A stretch of 64,000 nucleotides of DNA from Cyclobacterium plantarum. GTDB lineage: Bacteria > Bacteroidota > Bacteroidia > Cytophagales > Cyclobacteriaceae. The notes below the pieces were generated by a model. That model did not search any database. It was not told the DNA's origin and saw only the letters and a program-made list of their open reading frames with translations. The translations under genes were made by a program, and so were the position numbers. This document shows, piece by piece, positions 42,541-53,398 of the stretch (positions are counted from its first letter, which is position 1; every line of letters starts with the position of its first letter). The stretch covers positions 515,076-579,075 of the forward strand of contig NZ_JAANYN010000003.1 in assembly GCF_011290685.1 (NCBI RefSeq), read 5' to 3'.

Positions 42541-45315
42541 TCACAGCACGATATTCACAATCTTGCCGGGGACCACGATGACTTTTTTGGGTGTTTTGCC
42601 GGCTATCCATTTTTGCAGGTCCTCGTGCTCCAGAGCAGCAGCTTCGATTTCGGGCCTGGAAAGGCTCAGTGACAGCTTGATCTTTGCCCGCATTTTGCCA
42701 TTGATGGAAACGGGGTATTCATGACTGTCCTCGGTAAGGTATTGCTCTTCCGCCTGCGGATAATGCTCATGTATGATGGATTGGGCATGCCCCAGCTTCT
42801 CCCAAAGCTCTTCCGCTATATGGGGCGCATAAGGGGAAAGGATGACCAACAGGGGCTCCAAAACTTCCCTTTGCTTGCACTTGAGTGCAGACAGCTCATT
42901 GACACAGATCATAAAGGAAGAAACAGACGTATTGAAGGCATGGCGTTCTACATCTTCCTCCACTTTTTGAATGGTTTTGTGAAGGGCTTTCAAAGCTTCT
43001 TTGGAGGCCTTCTCCTCAGTCACCTGCCAATTTCCGTTCTGGTCGTGGAAAAGCCGCCACAATTTCTTCAAAAATTTGAAAACCCCATCTATCCCATTGG
43101 TATTCCAGGGCTTAAACTGTTCCAGCGGGCCCAAAAACATTTCGTACAGGCGCAGGGTATCCGCCCCATAGCTCTCGATCACATCATCCGGATTGACCAC
43201 ATTGTATTTGGATTTGGACATTTTCTCCACTTCGGCACCACAGACATACTTGCCATCCTCCAGCAGAAATGCAGCGTCAGCCAGATCAGGTCGCCATTGT
43301 TTGAATGCCTCCAGGTCCAAATGATCGTTATGGACGATATTGACATCCACATGCATGGGGATCACTTCATGGTCCCCGATCAATCCATGGCTGATAAAGG
43401 TATTGCTGCCTTTTTTCCGGTACACAAAATTTGACCTGCCCTGAATCATGCCCTGGTTGATCATTTTCTGGAATGGCTCGGCTATGGGCACCAGGCCACG
43501 GTCATAGAGAAACTTGGTCCAGAACCTGGAATACAACAAATGCCCGGTAGCATGCTCTGCGCCACCAATATACAGGTCCACTGCTCCCCAATAATCTGCC
43601 GCCTCGGGGCTGACAAAAACGTCTTGGTTTTTGGCATCCATGTACCTGAAAAAATACCAACTCGACCCGGCCCAGCCCGGCATGGTGCTCATTTCCAGAG
43701 GAAAAGACCCCTCTGAAGTGGTGTAAGTCCAGTCTCTGGCTCTTCCCAGCGGTGGCGCCCCATCCTCGGTGGGCAGGTACTTGTCCACCTCAGGCAACCT
43801 GAGGGGCAAATCCTTTTCAGCTATCAGGTAGGGCAATCCTTCTTTAAAATACACGGGCAAGGGTTCCCCCCAGTACCGCTGCCGGGTAAAGATGGCATCC
43901 CTCATTTTATATTGGATCTTGCCCTTTCCTATTCCTTTTTCTTCCAGAAAGGCGATGGCCTTGTCCATGGCCGCCTGCATTTCCAAACCACTGATAAATC
44001 CGGAATTCATAATCGTGCCTCCCTTACCGGGAAAAGAACCATCTTCCATGCTCCCTTCTATCACCTGTCTGATTTCCAGACCGAAGTGGTTGGCAAAATT
44101 ATAATCCCGCTCATCATGTGCGGGCACGGCCATCACGGCACCGGTACCATATCCGGCCAACACATAGTCTGCTATCCAGATGGGGATTTGTTCCCCGTTA
44201 AAAGGGTTGGTCGCATAGCTCCCGGTAAATGCACCCGAAATGGTCTTCACATCGGCCATCCTGTCCCTTTCGGAACGGTTCTTGGCCTGGGCCACGTAGG
44301 ATTCGGCAACTTCCCGCTGCTCATCAGTAATCAATTGTCCTACCAACTCATGTTCCGGTGCCAAAGCCAGGTAGGTTACCCCATAAATGGTATCTATTCT
44401 TGTGGTAAATACTTTGATTTTATCTGTATGTCCTTCAATATCGAAGACCATTTCTGCGCCAACAGACCTTCCAATCCAATTCCGCTGCATCTCCTTGACC
44501 GGCTCCGGCCATTCCAGCTTGTCCAGGCCTTTGAGTAGTCGCTCTGCATAGGCAGTGATCCGCATGCTCCACTGCATCATGCGCTTCCTTTCTACCGGAT
44601 GGCCTCCTCTTTCGGAATAGCCGTCCTTGACTTCATCATTAGAAAGCACGGTACCCAGGGCCGCACACCAGTTGACCGTGGTCTCTGCCAGGAAAGTCAG
44701 CCGGTACTGCAATAATATTTCCTGTTGTTGTGCTTCCGAAAAGCCCTGCCAGTCCGCCTGGCTGAAAGAAGTCGGGTTTTCATCGCAAACGGCGCGAACT
44801 CCCTGACTACCTTCTTTTTCAAAAATCGAAACCAGGTGACTGATGGGCATTGCTTTATCCGCATCCAGATCATAATAGCTGTCAAAAAGCTGCATGAAAA
44901 TCCACTGGGTCCAGCGGTAGTAATCCGGTTCAGAGGTCCTTACCTCCTTTTCCCAATCAAATGCGAAACCAATATTTTTCAGTTGCTCCGTATATCTCGC
45001 GATGTTTTTTTCGGTGGTAATGGCCGGATGCTGCCCTGTCTGAATCGCATATTGCTCTGCTGGAAGTCCGAAGGAATCGTAACCCATGGGATGCAAAACA
45101 TTAAAGCCCTTCAACCTTTTGTACCGGGTGACGATATCGGAAGCAATATATCCCAGTGGATGCCCTACATGAAGACCTGCTCCTGAGGGATAGGGAAACA
45201 TGTCCAAAGAATAAAATTTTGGTTTATCGGTATCAACTTTGGCATTAAAAAGCCTGGATTGCTCCCAGCGGCCCTGCCATTTTTTCTCAATGGCACGAAA
45301 ATTATAATCAGACAT
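42541..45315 (-). CDS. leuS: Leucyl-tRNA synthetase
   Basis: LeuRS charges tRNA-Leu. The 924-residue protein has the class I motifs HVGHPLGY near residue 50 and KMSKS near residue 700 ([16 protein letters not shown]). It also has an editing domain ([33 protein letters not shown]) and a C-terminal anticodon domain. The length matches Bacteroidota LeuRS, which have insertions compared with E. coli (860). A tRNA-Leu gene lies about 2.6 kb away. Confidence 0.97.
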   Translation of the reverse strand: MSDYNFRAIEKKWQGRWEQSRLFNAKVDTDKPKFYSLDMFPYPSGAGLHVGHPLGYIASDIVTRYKRLKGFNVLHPMGYDSFGLPAEQYAIQTGQHPAITTEKNIARYTEQLKNIGFAFDWEKEVRTSEPDYYRWTQWIFMQLFDSYYDLDADKAMPISHLVSIFEKEGSQGVRAVCDENPTSFSQADWQGFSEAQQQEILLQYRLTFLAETTVNWCAALGTVLSNDEVKDGYSERGGHPVERKRMMQWSMRITAYAERLLKGLDKLEWPEPVKEMQRNWIGRSVGAEMVFDIEGHTDKIKVFTTRIDTIYGVTYLALAPEHELVGQLITDEQREVAESYVAQAKNRSERDRMADVKTISGAFTGSYATNPFNGEQIPIWIADYVLAGYGTGAVMAVPAHDERDYNFANHFGLEIRQVIEGSMEDGSFPGKGGTIMNSGFISGLEMQAAMDKAIAFLEEKGIGKGKIQYKMRDAIFTRQRYWGEPLPVYFKEGLPYLIAEKDLPLRLPEVDKYLPTEDGAPPLGRARDWTYTTSEGSFPLEMSTMPGWAGSSWYFFRYMDAKNQDVFVSPEAADYWGAVDLYIGGAEHATGHLLYSRFWTKFLYDRGLVPIAEPFQKMINQGMIQGRSNFVYRKKGSNTFISHGLIGDHEVIPMHVDVNIVHNDHLDLEAFKQWRPDLADAAFLLEDGKYVCGAEVEKMSKSKYNVVNPDDVIESYGADTLRLYEMFLGPLEQFKPWNTNGIDGVFKFLKKLWRLFHDQNGNWQVTEEKASKEALKALHKTIQKVEEDVERHAFNTSVSSFMICVNELSALKCKQREVLEPLLVILSPYAPHIAEELWEKLGHAQSIIHEHYPQAEEQYLTEDSHEYPVSINGKMRAKIKLSLSLSRPEIEAAALEHEDLQKWIAGKTPKKVIVVPGKIVNIVL

Positions 45316-45580
45316 TTGCTGTATTGGTCTATTTGTAAGTTAGATTCAGCTTCAAAATTATAAAAAATATCGGTATTCACTTTAGATCGTGGTCTTAACC
45401 ACAGAAATATCGCCAAAAGCAAAGTGATTCAATTTTACCTGCTGACTTAGCAATGCCTGAATAAGGGGAATTGGGTTTTGAGATAAGACATTAGATGGAT
45501 ATCTAAAACTCCTTGTTAGGAAAAAATCGCTAAAAAGTCGCAGTAGATCAGCAATAGCTTCAGGCTTGAATTGAACCTAT

Positions 45581-46525
45581 CTACCAGAACCTGAACCCCC
45601 TTCCCCGGTGTCTGAAAATCCAGTTGTCCCAGATATCCTGAGAGAAGTAAATTTCAGCCCCAAAATTCAAGGTGAAATATCCATCATACCTTGCCTCGGG
45701 CTCATCCAACCGCGGGTCGCCACTACCTCTGCGTGGAGCTCCCCTGCTGTTTCTGATCAGTTCAACATTAGGCTCCCCATTGGGCAGCAGGTACCTGGGT
45801 TGTCTCACGGACAGCCTGAGCCTGTCGGGATTTTCCCCGGAAACATAATCAGCAATTAACTCCTCATAATATCCGGAAATATTGTAAGTGCTGATATCGT
45901 CCAGGTAATCGGAAAGGGTAAACCGGTAATTTCCCTCGATGAAAAAATCCATGTACACATTTACTTTGTATTTCAGTCCCAAACCCATGGGAAAAACCAT
46001 TACCCTATTTGCATAGAGTTCATTCTCCGTTCTCAAAGGCCTCAAATCGACCCAATTCTCCCGGTAAAGGGTCCGTGGATTATTGGTACTTGCTCCTACT
46101 CCAAAAAACACATAGGGATTGATGAATTCACGGGTGATGTTGTAAACTTTTACCGGCTTATAATAGTATTCAACCAAAAATGCTGCTTCCCAGTTTCTGC
46201 TTCTAAAATTTAAATCTCTCGGAATACGGCCACTTCTTGGATCTGCTTTGACATCCTGACCTGATATCTGGTAATAAGTAAGGTCTACCCTGGCTTTAAG
46301 GTTGGTACCGAATGTGTACCTGGCACTCATAGCAGCATTATAATCAGGCTGTATCCCTTCACTATACTGCCATAAAGCATACAAATCTCCGAAATATTGG
46401 GAAGGTCCTGCTTGCAGGGAGAATGACCAGGGTTCTTCAAACCTGAACCTATACATGCTTTGGGCCAGTATCTCTGTTGAAAGAAACAGCAAAAAAAATA
46501 CTGCAAACAAAAAGAATTTATGCAT
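45581..46525 (-). CDS. DUF6089-like outer membrane beta-barrel protein
   Basis: This protein of about 314 residues has a signal peptide ending near TEILAQS. Alternating aromatic strands follow (WSFSLQAGPSQYFGDLY, ARVDLTYYQISG, NPYVFFGVGASTNNP, FTLNFGAEIYFSQDIWD), typical of small Bacteroidota outer-membrane barrels of the DUF6089 type. ATG 46525 is chosen; the longer frame begins with GTG. Confidence 0.8.
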   Translation of the reverse strand: MHKFFLFAVFFLLFLSTEILAQSMYRFRFEEPWSFSLQAGPSQYFGDLYALWQYSEGIQPDYNAAMSARYTFGTNLKARVDLTYYQISGQDVKADPRSGRIPRDLNFRSRNWEAAFLVEYYYKPVKVYNITREFINPYVFFGVGASTNNPRTLYRENWVDLRPLRTENELYANRVMVFPMGLGLKYKVNVYMDFFIEGNYRFTLSDYLDDISTYNISGYYEELIADYVSGENPDRLRLSVRQPRYLLPNGEPNVELIRNSRGAPRRGSGDPRLDEPEARYDGYFTLNFGAEIYFSQDIWDNWIFRHRGRGFRFW

Positions 46526-46608
46526 AAAAAACTTCACCTATATCCCACCCATGTAACCCCTTGGGTTTTAAAGCCTAAATATAAAATAAAAGGCAATAAT
46601 AAAAAAAA

Positions 46609-47514
46609 TTAGGAAGGAGTAAATTTCTCCAGGCCGGATCGAATGTGAAGATCTCTCTGAGGAAAAGGAATTTCTACCTTTTCCTCACCAAACCTTTTGA
46701 AGATCTCATAATACAACTGGCTTTTTAATACTTTGGGTTTATTGATATATTGAGAGGTCCAAACCCTGAGGTTAAAATCAATGCTACTGTCGTTATATTG
46801 CTCAAACAGCACATCAGGTTCCGGGAATTTAAGCACCCCCTCATTGGCATTGACCACCTCAAGTAGAATTCTTTTGATCTTTGCCGGGTCTTCCCGGTAG
46901 GAAACGCCCACGGGGATATTGAACCGGATATTCCTGTCATTGTGCGACCAGTTGATCACCGCATTGTCGATAAATTGGCTGTTGGGTACAATAATGGAAA
47001 TATTATCGTTTGTCAGTACCATGGTGGACCTGGCGGAGATTTTGATCACATCCCCGTAAACATCATCGACTTCTATCCGGTCACCTACCTTGATGGGCCT
47101 CTCAAAGAGGATGATCAGGCCACTGATAAAATTATTCGTGATATTCTGCAGTCCAAAGCCAATCCCTACCCCTATGGCTCCCGCCAAAATGCCTAGGGCA
47201 CTCAGGTCCACATTGCTGTTTTGGAGGATGGTCACCAAGCCAAAAATGATCAGTACATATTTAAATATAGTGGCAATAGATTGCCTGACGCCAACTTCCA
47301 GTTTGTAGCGTGTCAGCACTTTGTTGGCCAAAAATTTTCTGGCCAATTCGGCAATAAAAAAAAGTAAAAAAATTGCCACGACGAGACTGATAAACAAACC
47401 CAGGGTTAATTTGGTCTCCCCCAGCATCAAAAGTTTCAGGTTCAACAGATCGTTGAAATGCCCTAAAAAGGCCTCGAAATCGCCATTTTTTATATCTTCA
47501 ATTATTTCCTTCAT
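46609..47514 (-). CDS. MscS-family mechanosensitive channel
   Basis: This 301-residue protein has three membrane segments in the first 135 residues, including the pore helix LGILAGAIGVGIGFGLQNITNNFISGL. The MscS beta domain follows (ERPIKVGDRIEVDDVYGDVIKISARSTMVLTNDN). It relieves osmotic pressure by letting solutes out of the cell. Confidence 0.95.
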   Translation of the reverse strand: MKEIIEDIKNGDFEAFLGHFNDLLNLKLLMLGETKLTLGLFISLVVAIFLLFFIAELARKFLANKVLTRYKLEVGVRQSIATIFKYVLIIFGLVTILQNSNVDLSALGILAGAIGVGIGFGLQNITNNFISGLIILFERPIKVGDRIEVDDVYGDVIKISARSTMVLTNDNISIIVPNSQFIDNAVINWSHNDRNIRFNIPVGVSYREDPAKIKRILLEVVNANEGVLKFPEPDVLFEQYNDSSIDFNLRVWTSQYINKPKVLKSQLYYEIFKRFGEEKVEIPFPQRDLHIRSGLEKFTPS

Positions 47515-47737
47515 TTTTCTCAGGCTGCAGTTTTAGGGGTTTTGTCCGCAAGCAGGTATTTGACGATTTCCAATATATGTATTTTTTTTGACAGTCATTA
47601 AAGGACCTTTCATTACATTCGATCCTTAAAACCACAGTCCTCTCGCTTTGTTCAAATGTTGAAAAAAGACCGATAAATTCTGGTGGGTATTCATCATTAG
47701 CCATCAATTTAGGTAAATTTGTAATTAATTTTACGTT

Positions 47738-49279
47738 ATGAGTAAACAAAAAGAAGAACTCGAACACCGACTCAAACTCAGGAATATCAAACATTCCGAT
47801 TTCAATGATATCCGTGGAATCATGGTTTCCGCCTACAAAACCCAGGGAATGACCTGGACCAAGGAGGAATTCAAGAACCAACTGAATGCTTTTCCGGAAG
47901 GGCAGATTTGTCTGGAAGACAATGGAAAAGTGGTCGCTGTGGCCCTGAGTCTGATTGTCGATTATGCCAAATATGGAGACAACCACACCTATGACCAGAT
48001 CACCGGCTACGGCAAATTTGATACCCATGATGAAGAAGGGGATACCCTATACGGTACAGATGTATTTGTAGACAAGGAGTACAGGGGGCTTCGATTGGGC
48101 AGAAGGCTATATGATGCCAGGAAGGAGCTTTGCGAAAACCTGAACCTCAGGTCAATTATTGCGGGAGGCAGGATACCGGGCTACAACAAATATGCTGACC
48201 AGATGTCTCCCAGGAAATACATTGAATTGGTCAAGAACAAGGAAATATTTGACCCCGTGCTTTCCTTTCAGCTGGCCAATGAATTTCATGTGAGAAAGGT
48301 AATCACCAAATACCTTCCGGAAGACACCGACTCCAGGGCATATGCCACCTTGTTGGAATGGATCAACATCTATTACGAGAAGGAGGAAAAACTAATCGGT
48401 AATAAAAAGACCATCGTCCGGCTTGGATTGGTCCAATGGAAAATGAGGCGTTTCAATGATGTGGATGATCTGATGCAGCAGGTGGAGTTTTTTGTCGATA
48501 CGGTATCGGATTATAAGTCTGATTTCTGTTTGTTCCCGGAGTTTTTCAATGCGCCGCTGCTTGCTGAATTTAACAAAATGGATGCTTCTGAAGCCATCAG
48601 AAATTTGGCGGAGTACACAGAAGAGATTGTAAACCGCATGCGGGATCTGGCCCTTTCCTACAATGTGAACATCATCGCCGGAAGTATGCCCGAATATGAT
48701 GGAAAAAAATTGCGTAATGTGAGTTATTTGTGCAGAAGGGATGGCACCATGGACAAACAATATAAGTTGCACATTACTCCTGATGAACAATCCTACTGGG
48801 GCCTGCAGGGAGGAAACGGGATCAAGGTTTTTGATACGGATGCAGGTAAAGTGGGGATTTTGATTTGTTATGACATTGAATTCCCTGAATTGAGCCGCAT
48901 TTTGGCCGAAAAGGAAATGGACATCCTCTTCGTTCCCTTTTGGACAGATACAAAAAATGCCTACCTTAGGGTAAGTACCTGTGCCAAATCCAGGGCGATA
49001 GAAAACGAATGTTATGTGGCCATTACCGGTTCCGTAGGTAATTTGCCAAGGGTGGAAAACATGGATATTCAACATTCACAAGCGGCCATCTATTCCCCCT
49101 CAGACTTTTCATTTCCTCACGATGCCATCATCGCAGAGGCCTCACTCAATACGGAGACCACCATTGTGGCTGACGTTGACCTGGATTTGCTGACCAAGTT
49201 GCGAAAAGCAGGTAGTGTGAGGAACCTGGCCCAAAGAAGATTGGATCTTTATTCCATTCAGTGGAAAAACAAAAGATAA
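47738..49279 (+). CDS. GNAT acetyltransferase fused to carbon-nitrogen hydrolase
   Basis: This 513-residue protein has an N-terminal GNAT domain (about 15-200, with EYRGLRLGRRLYDARKEL) and a C-terminal nitrilase/amidase domain. The nitrilase domain has the Glu-Lys-Cys triad: FPEFFNAP, KLHITPDEQSYW and GILICYDIEFPELSR. The fusion is frequent in Bacteroidota. It probably acts on an amide or acylated amine, and the true substrate is unknown. kdsC begins inside its stop codon (TAATG). Confidence 0.9.
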   Translation: MSKQKEELEHRLKLRNIKHSDFNDIRGIMVSAYKTQGMTWTKEEFKNQLNAFPEGQICLEDNGKVVAVALSLIVDYAKYGDNHTYDQITGYGKFDTHDEEGDTLYGTDVFVDKEYRGLRLGRRLYDARKELCENLNLRSIIAGGRIPGYNKYADQMSPRKYIELVKNKEIFDPVLSFQLANEFHVRKVITKYLPEDTDSRAYATLLEWINIYYEKEEKLIGNKKTIVRLGLVQWKMRRFNDVDDLMQQVEFFVDTVSDYKSDFCLFPEFFNAPLLAEFNKMDASEAIRNLAEYTEEIVNRMRDLALSYNVNIIAGSMPEYDGKKLRNVSYLCRRDGTMDKQYKLHITPDEQSYWGLQGGNGIKVFDTDAGKVGILICYDIEFPELSRILAEKEMDILFVPFWTDTKNAYLRVSTCAKSRAIENECYVAITGSVGNLPRVENMDIQHSQAAIYSPSDFSFPHDAIIAEASLNTETTIVADVDLDLLTKLRKAGSVRNLAQRRLDLYSIQWKNKR

Positions 49280-49809
49280 TGGATCATTTCAAGCACATTC
49301 CCGGAACCCTGCTTCAAAAAGCAATGCTGATCAAGCTTCTGGTATCGGATCTGGACGGTGTCCTGACTGATGGGGGAATCATTCTGGATGACAATGGAAT
49401 GGAATATAAAAAATTTCAGGTAAAAGACGGGCAGATCATTGCTTACCTGAAATTGTCCGGAATTCAAACCGGCATCCTTTCAGGCAGGAATGTGAAGGTA
49501 TCGCAGGTTCGATGTGAACAAATGAAGGTGGATTTTCATTTTCACGGTGTCCGGGACAAATGGGCTACCTTGAAAGAAATAATAGAAAAAAAGGGCATTT
49601 CTACTTCTGAAGTAGCCTATATAGGGGATGACCTCATTGACCTGGAATTGCTCGGCAAAGTAGGCTTGTCGGCCGCACCTGCTGATGCCATGGCCTACAT
49701 CCGGGACAAGGTGGATTACGTTACCCTTACAAAAGGAGGAAAAGGTGCCTTCCGGGAATTGGCAGATATTATCCTATATGCTCAGGGGGGACTGAAGATC
49801 AGTATATAA
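49279..49809 (+). CDS. kdsC: 3-deoxy-D-manno-octulosonate 8-phosphate phosphatase
   Basis: KdsC removes phosphate from KDO 8-phosphate in lipopolysaccharide synthesis. This 176-residue HAD-family enzyme has the nucleophile motif LLVSDLDGVLTDGGI, ILSGRNVKVSQVRCEQ, and YIGDDLIDLELL. ATG 49279 is preferred over the upstream GTG. kdsA follows 30 bases after, giving two consecutive steps of KDO synthesis. Confidence 0.94.
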   Translation: MDHFKHIPGTLLQKAMLIKLLVSDLDGVLTDGGIILDDNGMEYKKFQVKDGQIIAYLKLSGIQTGILSGRNVKVSQVRCEQMKVDFHFHGVRDKWATLKEIIEKKGISTSEVAYIGDDLIDLELLGKVGLSAAPADAMAYIRDKVDYVTLTKGGKGAFRELADIILYAQGGLKISI

Positions 49810-49839
49810 ATCCCCATCAACTCATTTAAAAACATCGCA

Positions 49840-50688
49840 ATGATAGTAAGTCCTTACCGCATGTCGATAAGAGAAGACCTCCAGCTGGGAGGAGGGGAGC
49901 CGGTGCTTTTTTCCGGGCCCTGCGCCGTTGAGAGCCTTGATATATGTTTGGAAATCGGTGAGCAGGTCAAGGCTTTTGCCCAAAAAAACGGCTTTGGTTT
50001 TGTATTCAAGGCTTCCTTCGACAAGGCCAACCGTACCTCCGGAGGATCCTTCAGGGGGATTGGTTTTGATCGCTCTTTGGAGGTATTACAAACTGTTGGC
50101 AATACTTTAAAGGTACCGTTGGTTACCGATGTGCATGAAAGCTATCAGCTGGAAGCTGTGGCCGAAGTAGTAGATGTGATTCAGATCCCCGCCTTTTTAT
50201 GCCGGCAAACCGATTTGTTACTGGCAGCAGGAAAAACAGGAAAGGCCATAAAGATAAAAAGAGGGCAATTCATGGCTCCTGAAGACATGCAGTATGCTGT
50301 AGACAAAATCCGCTCCACCGGCAACCAGCAGGTTTGCCTTACCGAGAGGGGTTTTTCTTTGGGGTACCACAACCTGGTGGTCGATATGCGGGCTTTACCC
50401 ATCATGAGACAATTTGCACCGGTGGTTTTTGATGTGACCCACAGTGTGCAACAGCCTGGAGGCAATCAGGGCAGCAGTGGTGGACAAAGACAAATGGCCC
50501 CTTACCTGGCAAGGGCAGCAGGAGCTGCAGGGGTTGATGGTTTTTTTATTGAAACCCATCCTGATCCCTCCAAAGCTTTGAGCGACGGTCCAAATATGGT
50601 CCCTTTGGCTGAAATGGATGGCTTTCTGGCCATGCTGAAAAAGGCATGGGATCTGGGGAGGGAATTTCAAAACTACCAGTTAACATGA
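49840..50688 (+). CDS. kdsA: 3-deoxy-8-phosphooctulonate synthase
   Basis: KdsA joins phosphoenolpyruvate and arabinose 5-phosphate to make KDO 8-phosphate. The 282-residue enzyme shows FSGPCAVES, FKASFDKANRTS, IQIPAFLCRQTDLL, KIKRGQFMAPEDM, FDVTHSVQQPGG and FIETHPDP. Its TGA overlaps the ATG of the following L,D-transpeptidase gene, so the two envelope genes are coupled. Confidence 0.96.
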   Translation: MIVSPYRMSIREDLQLGGGEPVLFSGPCAVESLDICLEIGEQVKAFAQKNGFGFVFKASFDKANRTSGGSFRGIGFDRSLEVLQTVGNTLKVPLVTDVHESYQLEAVAEVVDVIQIPAFLCRQTDLLLAAGKTGKAIKIKRGQFMAPEDMQYAVDKIRSTGNQQVCLTERGFSLGYHNLVVDMRALPIMRQFAPVVFDVTHSVQQPGGNQGSSGGQRQMAPYLARAAGAAGVDGFFIETHPDPSKALSDGPNMVPLAEMDGFLAMLKKAWDLGREFQNYQLT

Positions 50689-52370
50689 GTATTCCATTTC
50701 ACCATTTATTTAATATCCCGGGCACGCTCTTTTTCCTGATTTTTTTTCCTTTTTCAGCATTTAGCGAAGTATCCTATCAAGATACGCCAATGGAAATAAG
50801 AGCATTATTAGAAGGAGATGAATCCCAAGTCAGCATGGAATTTCAGGCCGGCAGGATTTACTCCAGGTCTTATCTCCTTACCTTTTATTCGGAAAGGGCA
50901 TTTTTGCCCGGCTGGCTGGAGGAATCAAAACCTTCCTGCGAAGCACTGGAATTAAGACTGCTCATCCAGCAGTCTAAGTTTGATGGGCTGGTGCCGGCAG
51001 ATTATCACCTGGAACAGCTTAATTTTTTGTTTGAAAGATCCCTGTCCGATGAAATCCTCACAGAAAAAGAGCTTGCCAAGATGGATATCTTACTCAGTGA
51101 TGCGTTTATGCTGTTGGCCAAACATTTGTACCAGGGGAAAGTGCATCCCGAACACCTGGAGGGCATCTGGGATATCCAATCCAAAGAAGATGATCCCAGG
51201 CTGCTTGAAAAACTAAACCTGGCTCTGGCAAAGCAAAATGTCCGTCAACAGCTTTTTAGTCTTCATCCAAAGTTTCCAATTTACCAGAGGATGAGACAGT
51301 CTTTAAAAAAGTACTACGAGATGGAACAAGCCTCTACGGGCCTAAATTGGAAAAATCCGGTTCCCGAAGAACCACTTGAACCGGGACAAGCTGCTACCCA
51401 GATTCCTGCTATCAGGGATATTCTGATCTTTTGGAAAGATCTGGAAAACTATGCGCAGGGTGTGGGGGAAATTGAAGTTTACGACAGTCTCATGATGGAA
51501 GGGGTGAAGCGATTTCAGCTGCGAAACGGACTTCTCCCGGATGGGAAACTTGGAAAAGCAACCATTGAAGCATTAAACCAAGACCCAAAGGCTTTGATAG
51601 ATAAGGCAATGGTAAATATGGAAAGGCTTAGATGGCTTCCCGATACTACACTTCAGGAATTTGTGCTTGTAAACATCGCCAACTATTCCATGGATTATAT
51701 CCGGGAAAGGGACACCTTATTACACTCCAATGCGATTGTGGGGCAATCCTATAGAAAGACTCCTGTATTCAATGCAGAAATGTCCTACCTTGTCTTTAGT
51801 CCAACATGGACGGTACCACCTACCATTCTAAAAAATGACGTTATTCCGGCAGTAAAAAAAGACATTGGTTATTTGGCCGTCAAAAGGATGAAAATCCTGG
51901 ATTTTTCCGGTAGGGAGATTGACCCGAAAGCCATCAACTGGTCCGGTATCAGTCGCAATAATTTCCCCTACATGGTGCGGCAGACACCCGGAAGGCATAA
52001 TGCTTTGGGATTGGTGAAATTCATGTTTCCCAATAAATACAACGTTTACATTCACGATACACCATCCAGAGAATTGTTTTTCAGGGCAGACAGGGCCTTA
52101 AGCTCAGGTTGTATCCGTATTCAGAAACCCTTTGAACTGGCCCAACTGTTGCTTTCCGACCAACCGTTATGGAATGAAGAAAGGATAAGAAATGCCATGG
52201 AAAGCGGTAAAGAACAAACGGTAACCTTAAAAAAGAAAATACCCGTAATCATCCTGTACCTTACTTTTTGGTCAGATGGGGCGTTCAGGGAAAACATTAG
52301 AAGGGATATCTATTCCAGAGACGGTGAATTGTTAAAACTACTGCAATTACCCCTGATTCACGAAAACTGA
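50685..52370 (+). CDS. L,D-transpeptidase (YcbB/LdtD-like)
   Basis: This protein of about 561 residues has a signal peptide, a peptidoglycan-binding-like domain (VKRFQLRNGLLPDGKLGKATIEALN) and a C-terminal YkuD catalytic domain with the Cys motif RALSSGCIRIQKPFELA. It makes 3-3 crosslinks in the cell wall. The 3' end overlaps by 24 bases the 3' end of the convergent transpeptidase gene. Confidence 0.9.
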   Translation: MSIPFHHLFNIPGTLFFLIFFPFSAFSEVSYQDTPMEIRALLEGDESQVSMEFQAGRIYSRSYLLTFYSERAFLPGWLEESKPSCEALELRLLIQQSKFDGLVPADYHLEQLNFLFERSLSDEILTEKELAKMDILLSDAFMLLAKHLYQGKVHPEHLEGIWDIQSKEDDPRLLEKLNLALAKQNVRQQLFSLHPKFPIYQRMRQSLKKYYEMEQASTGLNWKNPVPEEPLEPGQAATQIPAIRDILIFWKDLENYAQGVGEIEVYDSLMMEGVKRFQLRNGLLPDGKLGKATIEALNQDPKALIDKAMVNMERLRWLPDTTLQEFVLVNIANYSMDYIRERDTLLHSNAIVGQSYRKTPVFNAEMSYLVFSPTWTVPPTILKNDVIPAVKKDIGYLAVKRMKILDFSGREIDPKAINWSGISRNNFPYMVRQTPGRHNALGLVKFMFPNKYNVYIHDTPSRELFFRADRALSSGCIRIQKPFELAQLLLSDQPLWNEERIRNAMESGKEQTVTLKKKIPVIILYLTFWSDGAFRENIRRDIYSRDGELLKLLQLPLIHEN

Positions 52371-53078
52371 TTTTTCTTTATAGGAACGTTGATCAGCATG
52401 GATAAACAGACAGCTTTTTTCCTTAATCAATGCAATTATTTCTTCATAGTGCTCCGTTGGAAGTGCCGGACAGCCCAAACTCCTGCCTAATCGGCCATAA
52501 TTTTTCAAAAATGAAGGCTCTGCATAATCTGCAGCATGAATCACTATTGCCCTGGATCTGGCCTGATCATTGATCCCCCTTTCGAGCCCGTCGAGCCGCA
52601 GGGACGCTCCGTGTTTGCCTATGTACGTTTCGCCTGTTAAATAAAAACCCAAACTGCTCATATGGCTTTCCGGTGTATTGGAAAATTTTTCGGCTTTGAC
52701 CAGGCCTGAGTTTCTCCCGTGTGACACCAGAGAGGTATGTTGCAATGTTTGACTTTTCATATCGATGACCCAAAGTCTCTTCTGGGTAGAGGGAAGGTCA
52801 AAATCAATTACGGTTAAAGGTTTGCCTTCTTTTATCAGGCCTTGTTCCTGCATGCGCTGGTATCCCCTCAAAGCCAGTTCCAAAACCTCCTTTCTTAATA
52901 ATACCGACTCTTGTTGAATATTTCGCCAGATTAAATCAGTTAGCACGGACAACTTATCTGAATGGTTTGCGGCCATTGTCCGGATATTTCTATGTTCATG
53001 AATAGATAACCTGCCATCTCCGAAGGAAAGCACCGGACTGGCTAGAAAAAGAAGTATAATAATAAGCCTGTTTACCAT
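52347..53078 (-). CDS. Murein L,D-transpeptidase catalytic domain protein
   Basis: This protein of about 243 residues has a signal peptide (IILLFLASPVLS) and a YkuD-like domain of the family with VIDFDLPSTQKRLWVIDM, FYLTGETYIGKHGASLRLDGLE, VIHAADYA and catalytic Cys in GRSLGCPALP. ATG 53078 is preferred over the longer frame to 53144. It is convergent with the YcbB-like gene and shares its last 24 bases with it. Confidence 0.88.
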   Translation of the reverse strand: MVNRLIIILLFLASPVLSFGDGRLSIHEHRNIRTMAANHSDKLSVLTDLIWRNIQQESVLLRKEVLELALRGYQRMQEQGLIKEGKPLTVIDFDLPSTQKRLWVIDMKSQTLQHTSLVSHGRNSGLVKAEKFSNTPESHMSSLGFYLTGETYIGKHGASLRLDGLERGINDQARSRAIVIHAADYAEPSFLKNYGRLGRSLGCPALPTEHYEEIIALIKEKSCLFIHADQRSYKEKSVFVNQG

Positions 53079-53398
53079 ATTAAGGATGATTAAAGAAAAG
53101 GATCTTAAGGTCACAGGGATACTTTGAATTCTCCCCTGATCCAATTAACAACATCTTAACCATAAAAATATTATTTTCAGTTCAATTTTTTATCTATTTG
53201 AAGGCTTTAAATTGAAACAATTTTGAACCCATTGCCCTAAAACTGTTGTTGTTTGCGTTGGAAATCATTTGACAAAAATACGAACTGACAATATTTTACT
53301 TTAAATGAAATCTTCTGGGAAAGAAGGAGTTATTATTTTTGTTGAATTAATTTTTCCTTTTATTAAACAAAATTAAGGATATAGCTGTTAAAAATCCT
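53079..53398. other. AT-rich promoter region
   Basis: These 320 bases lie between divergent genes. A TATTTTTG (53334-53341), 57 bases before the queD-like ATG, may be its -7 element, but no good -33 box is seen. Confidence 0.45.

Noticed and set aside
48392..49075. Minus-strand open frame of 227 codons
   Set aside because: It is antisense to the GNAT-nitrilase gene and has no independent signals.
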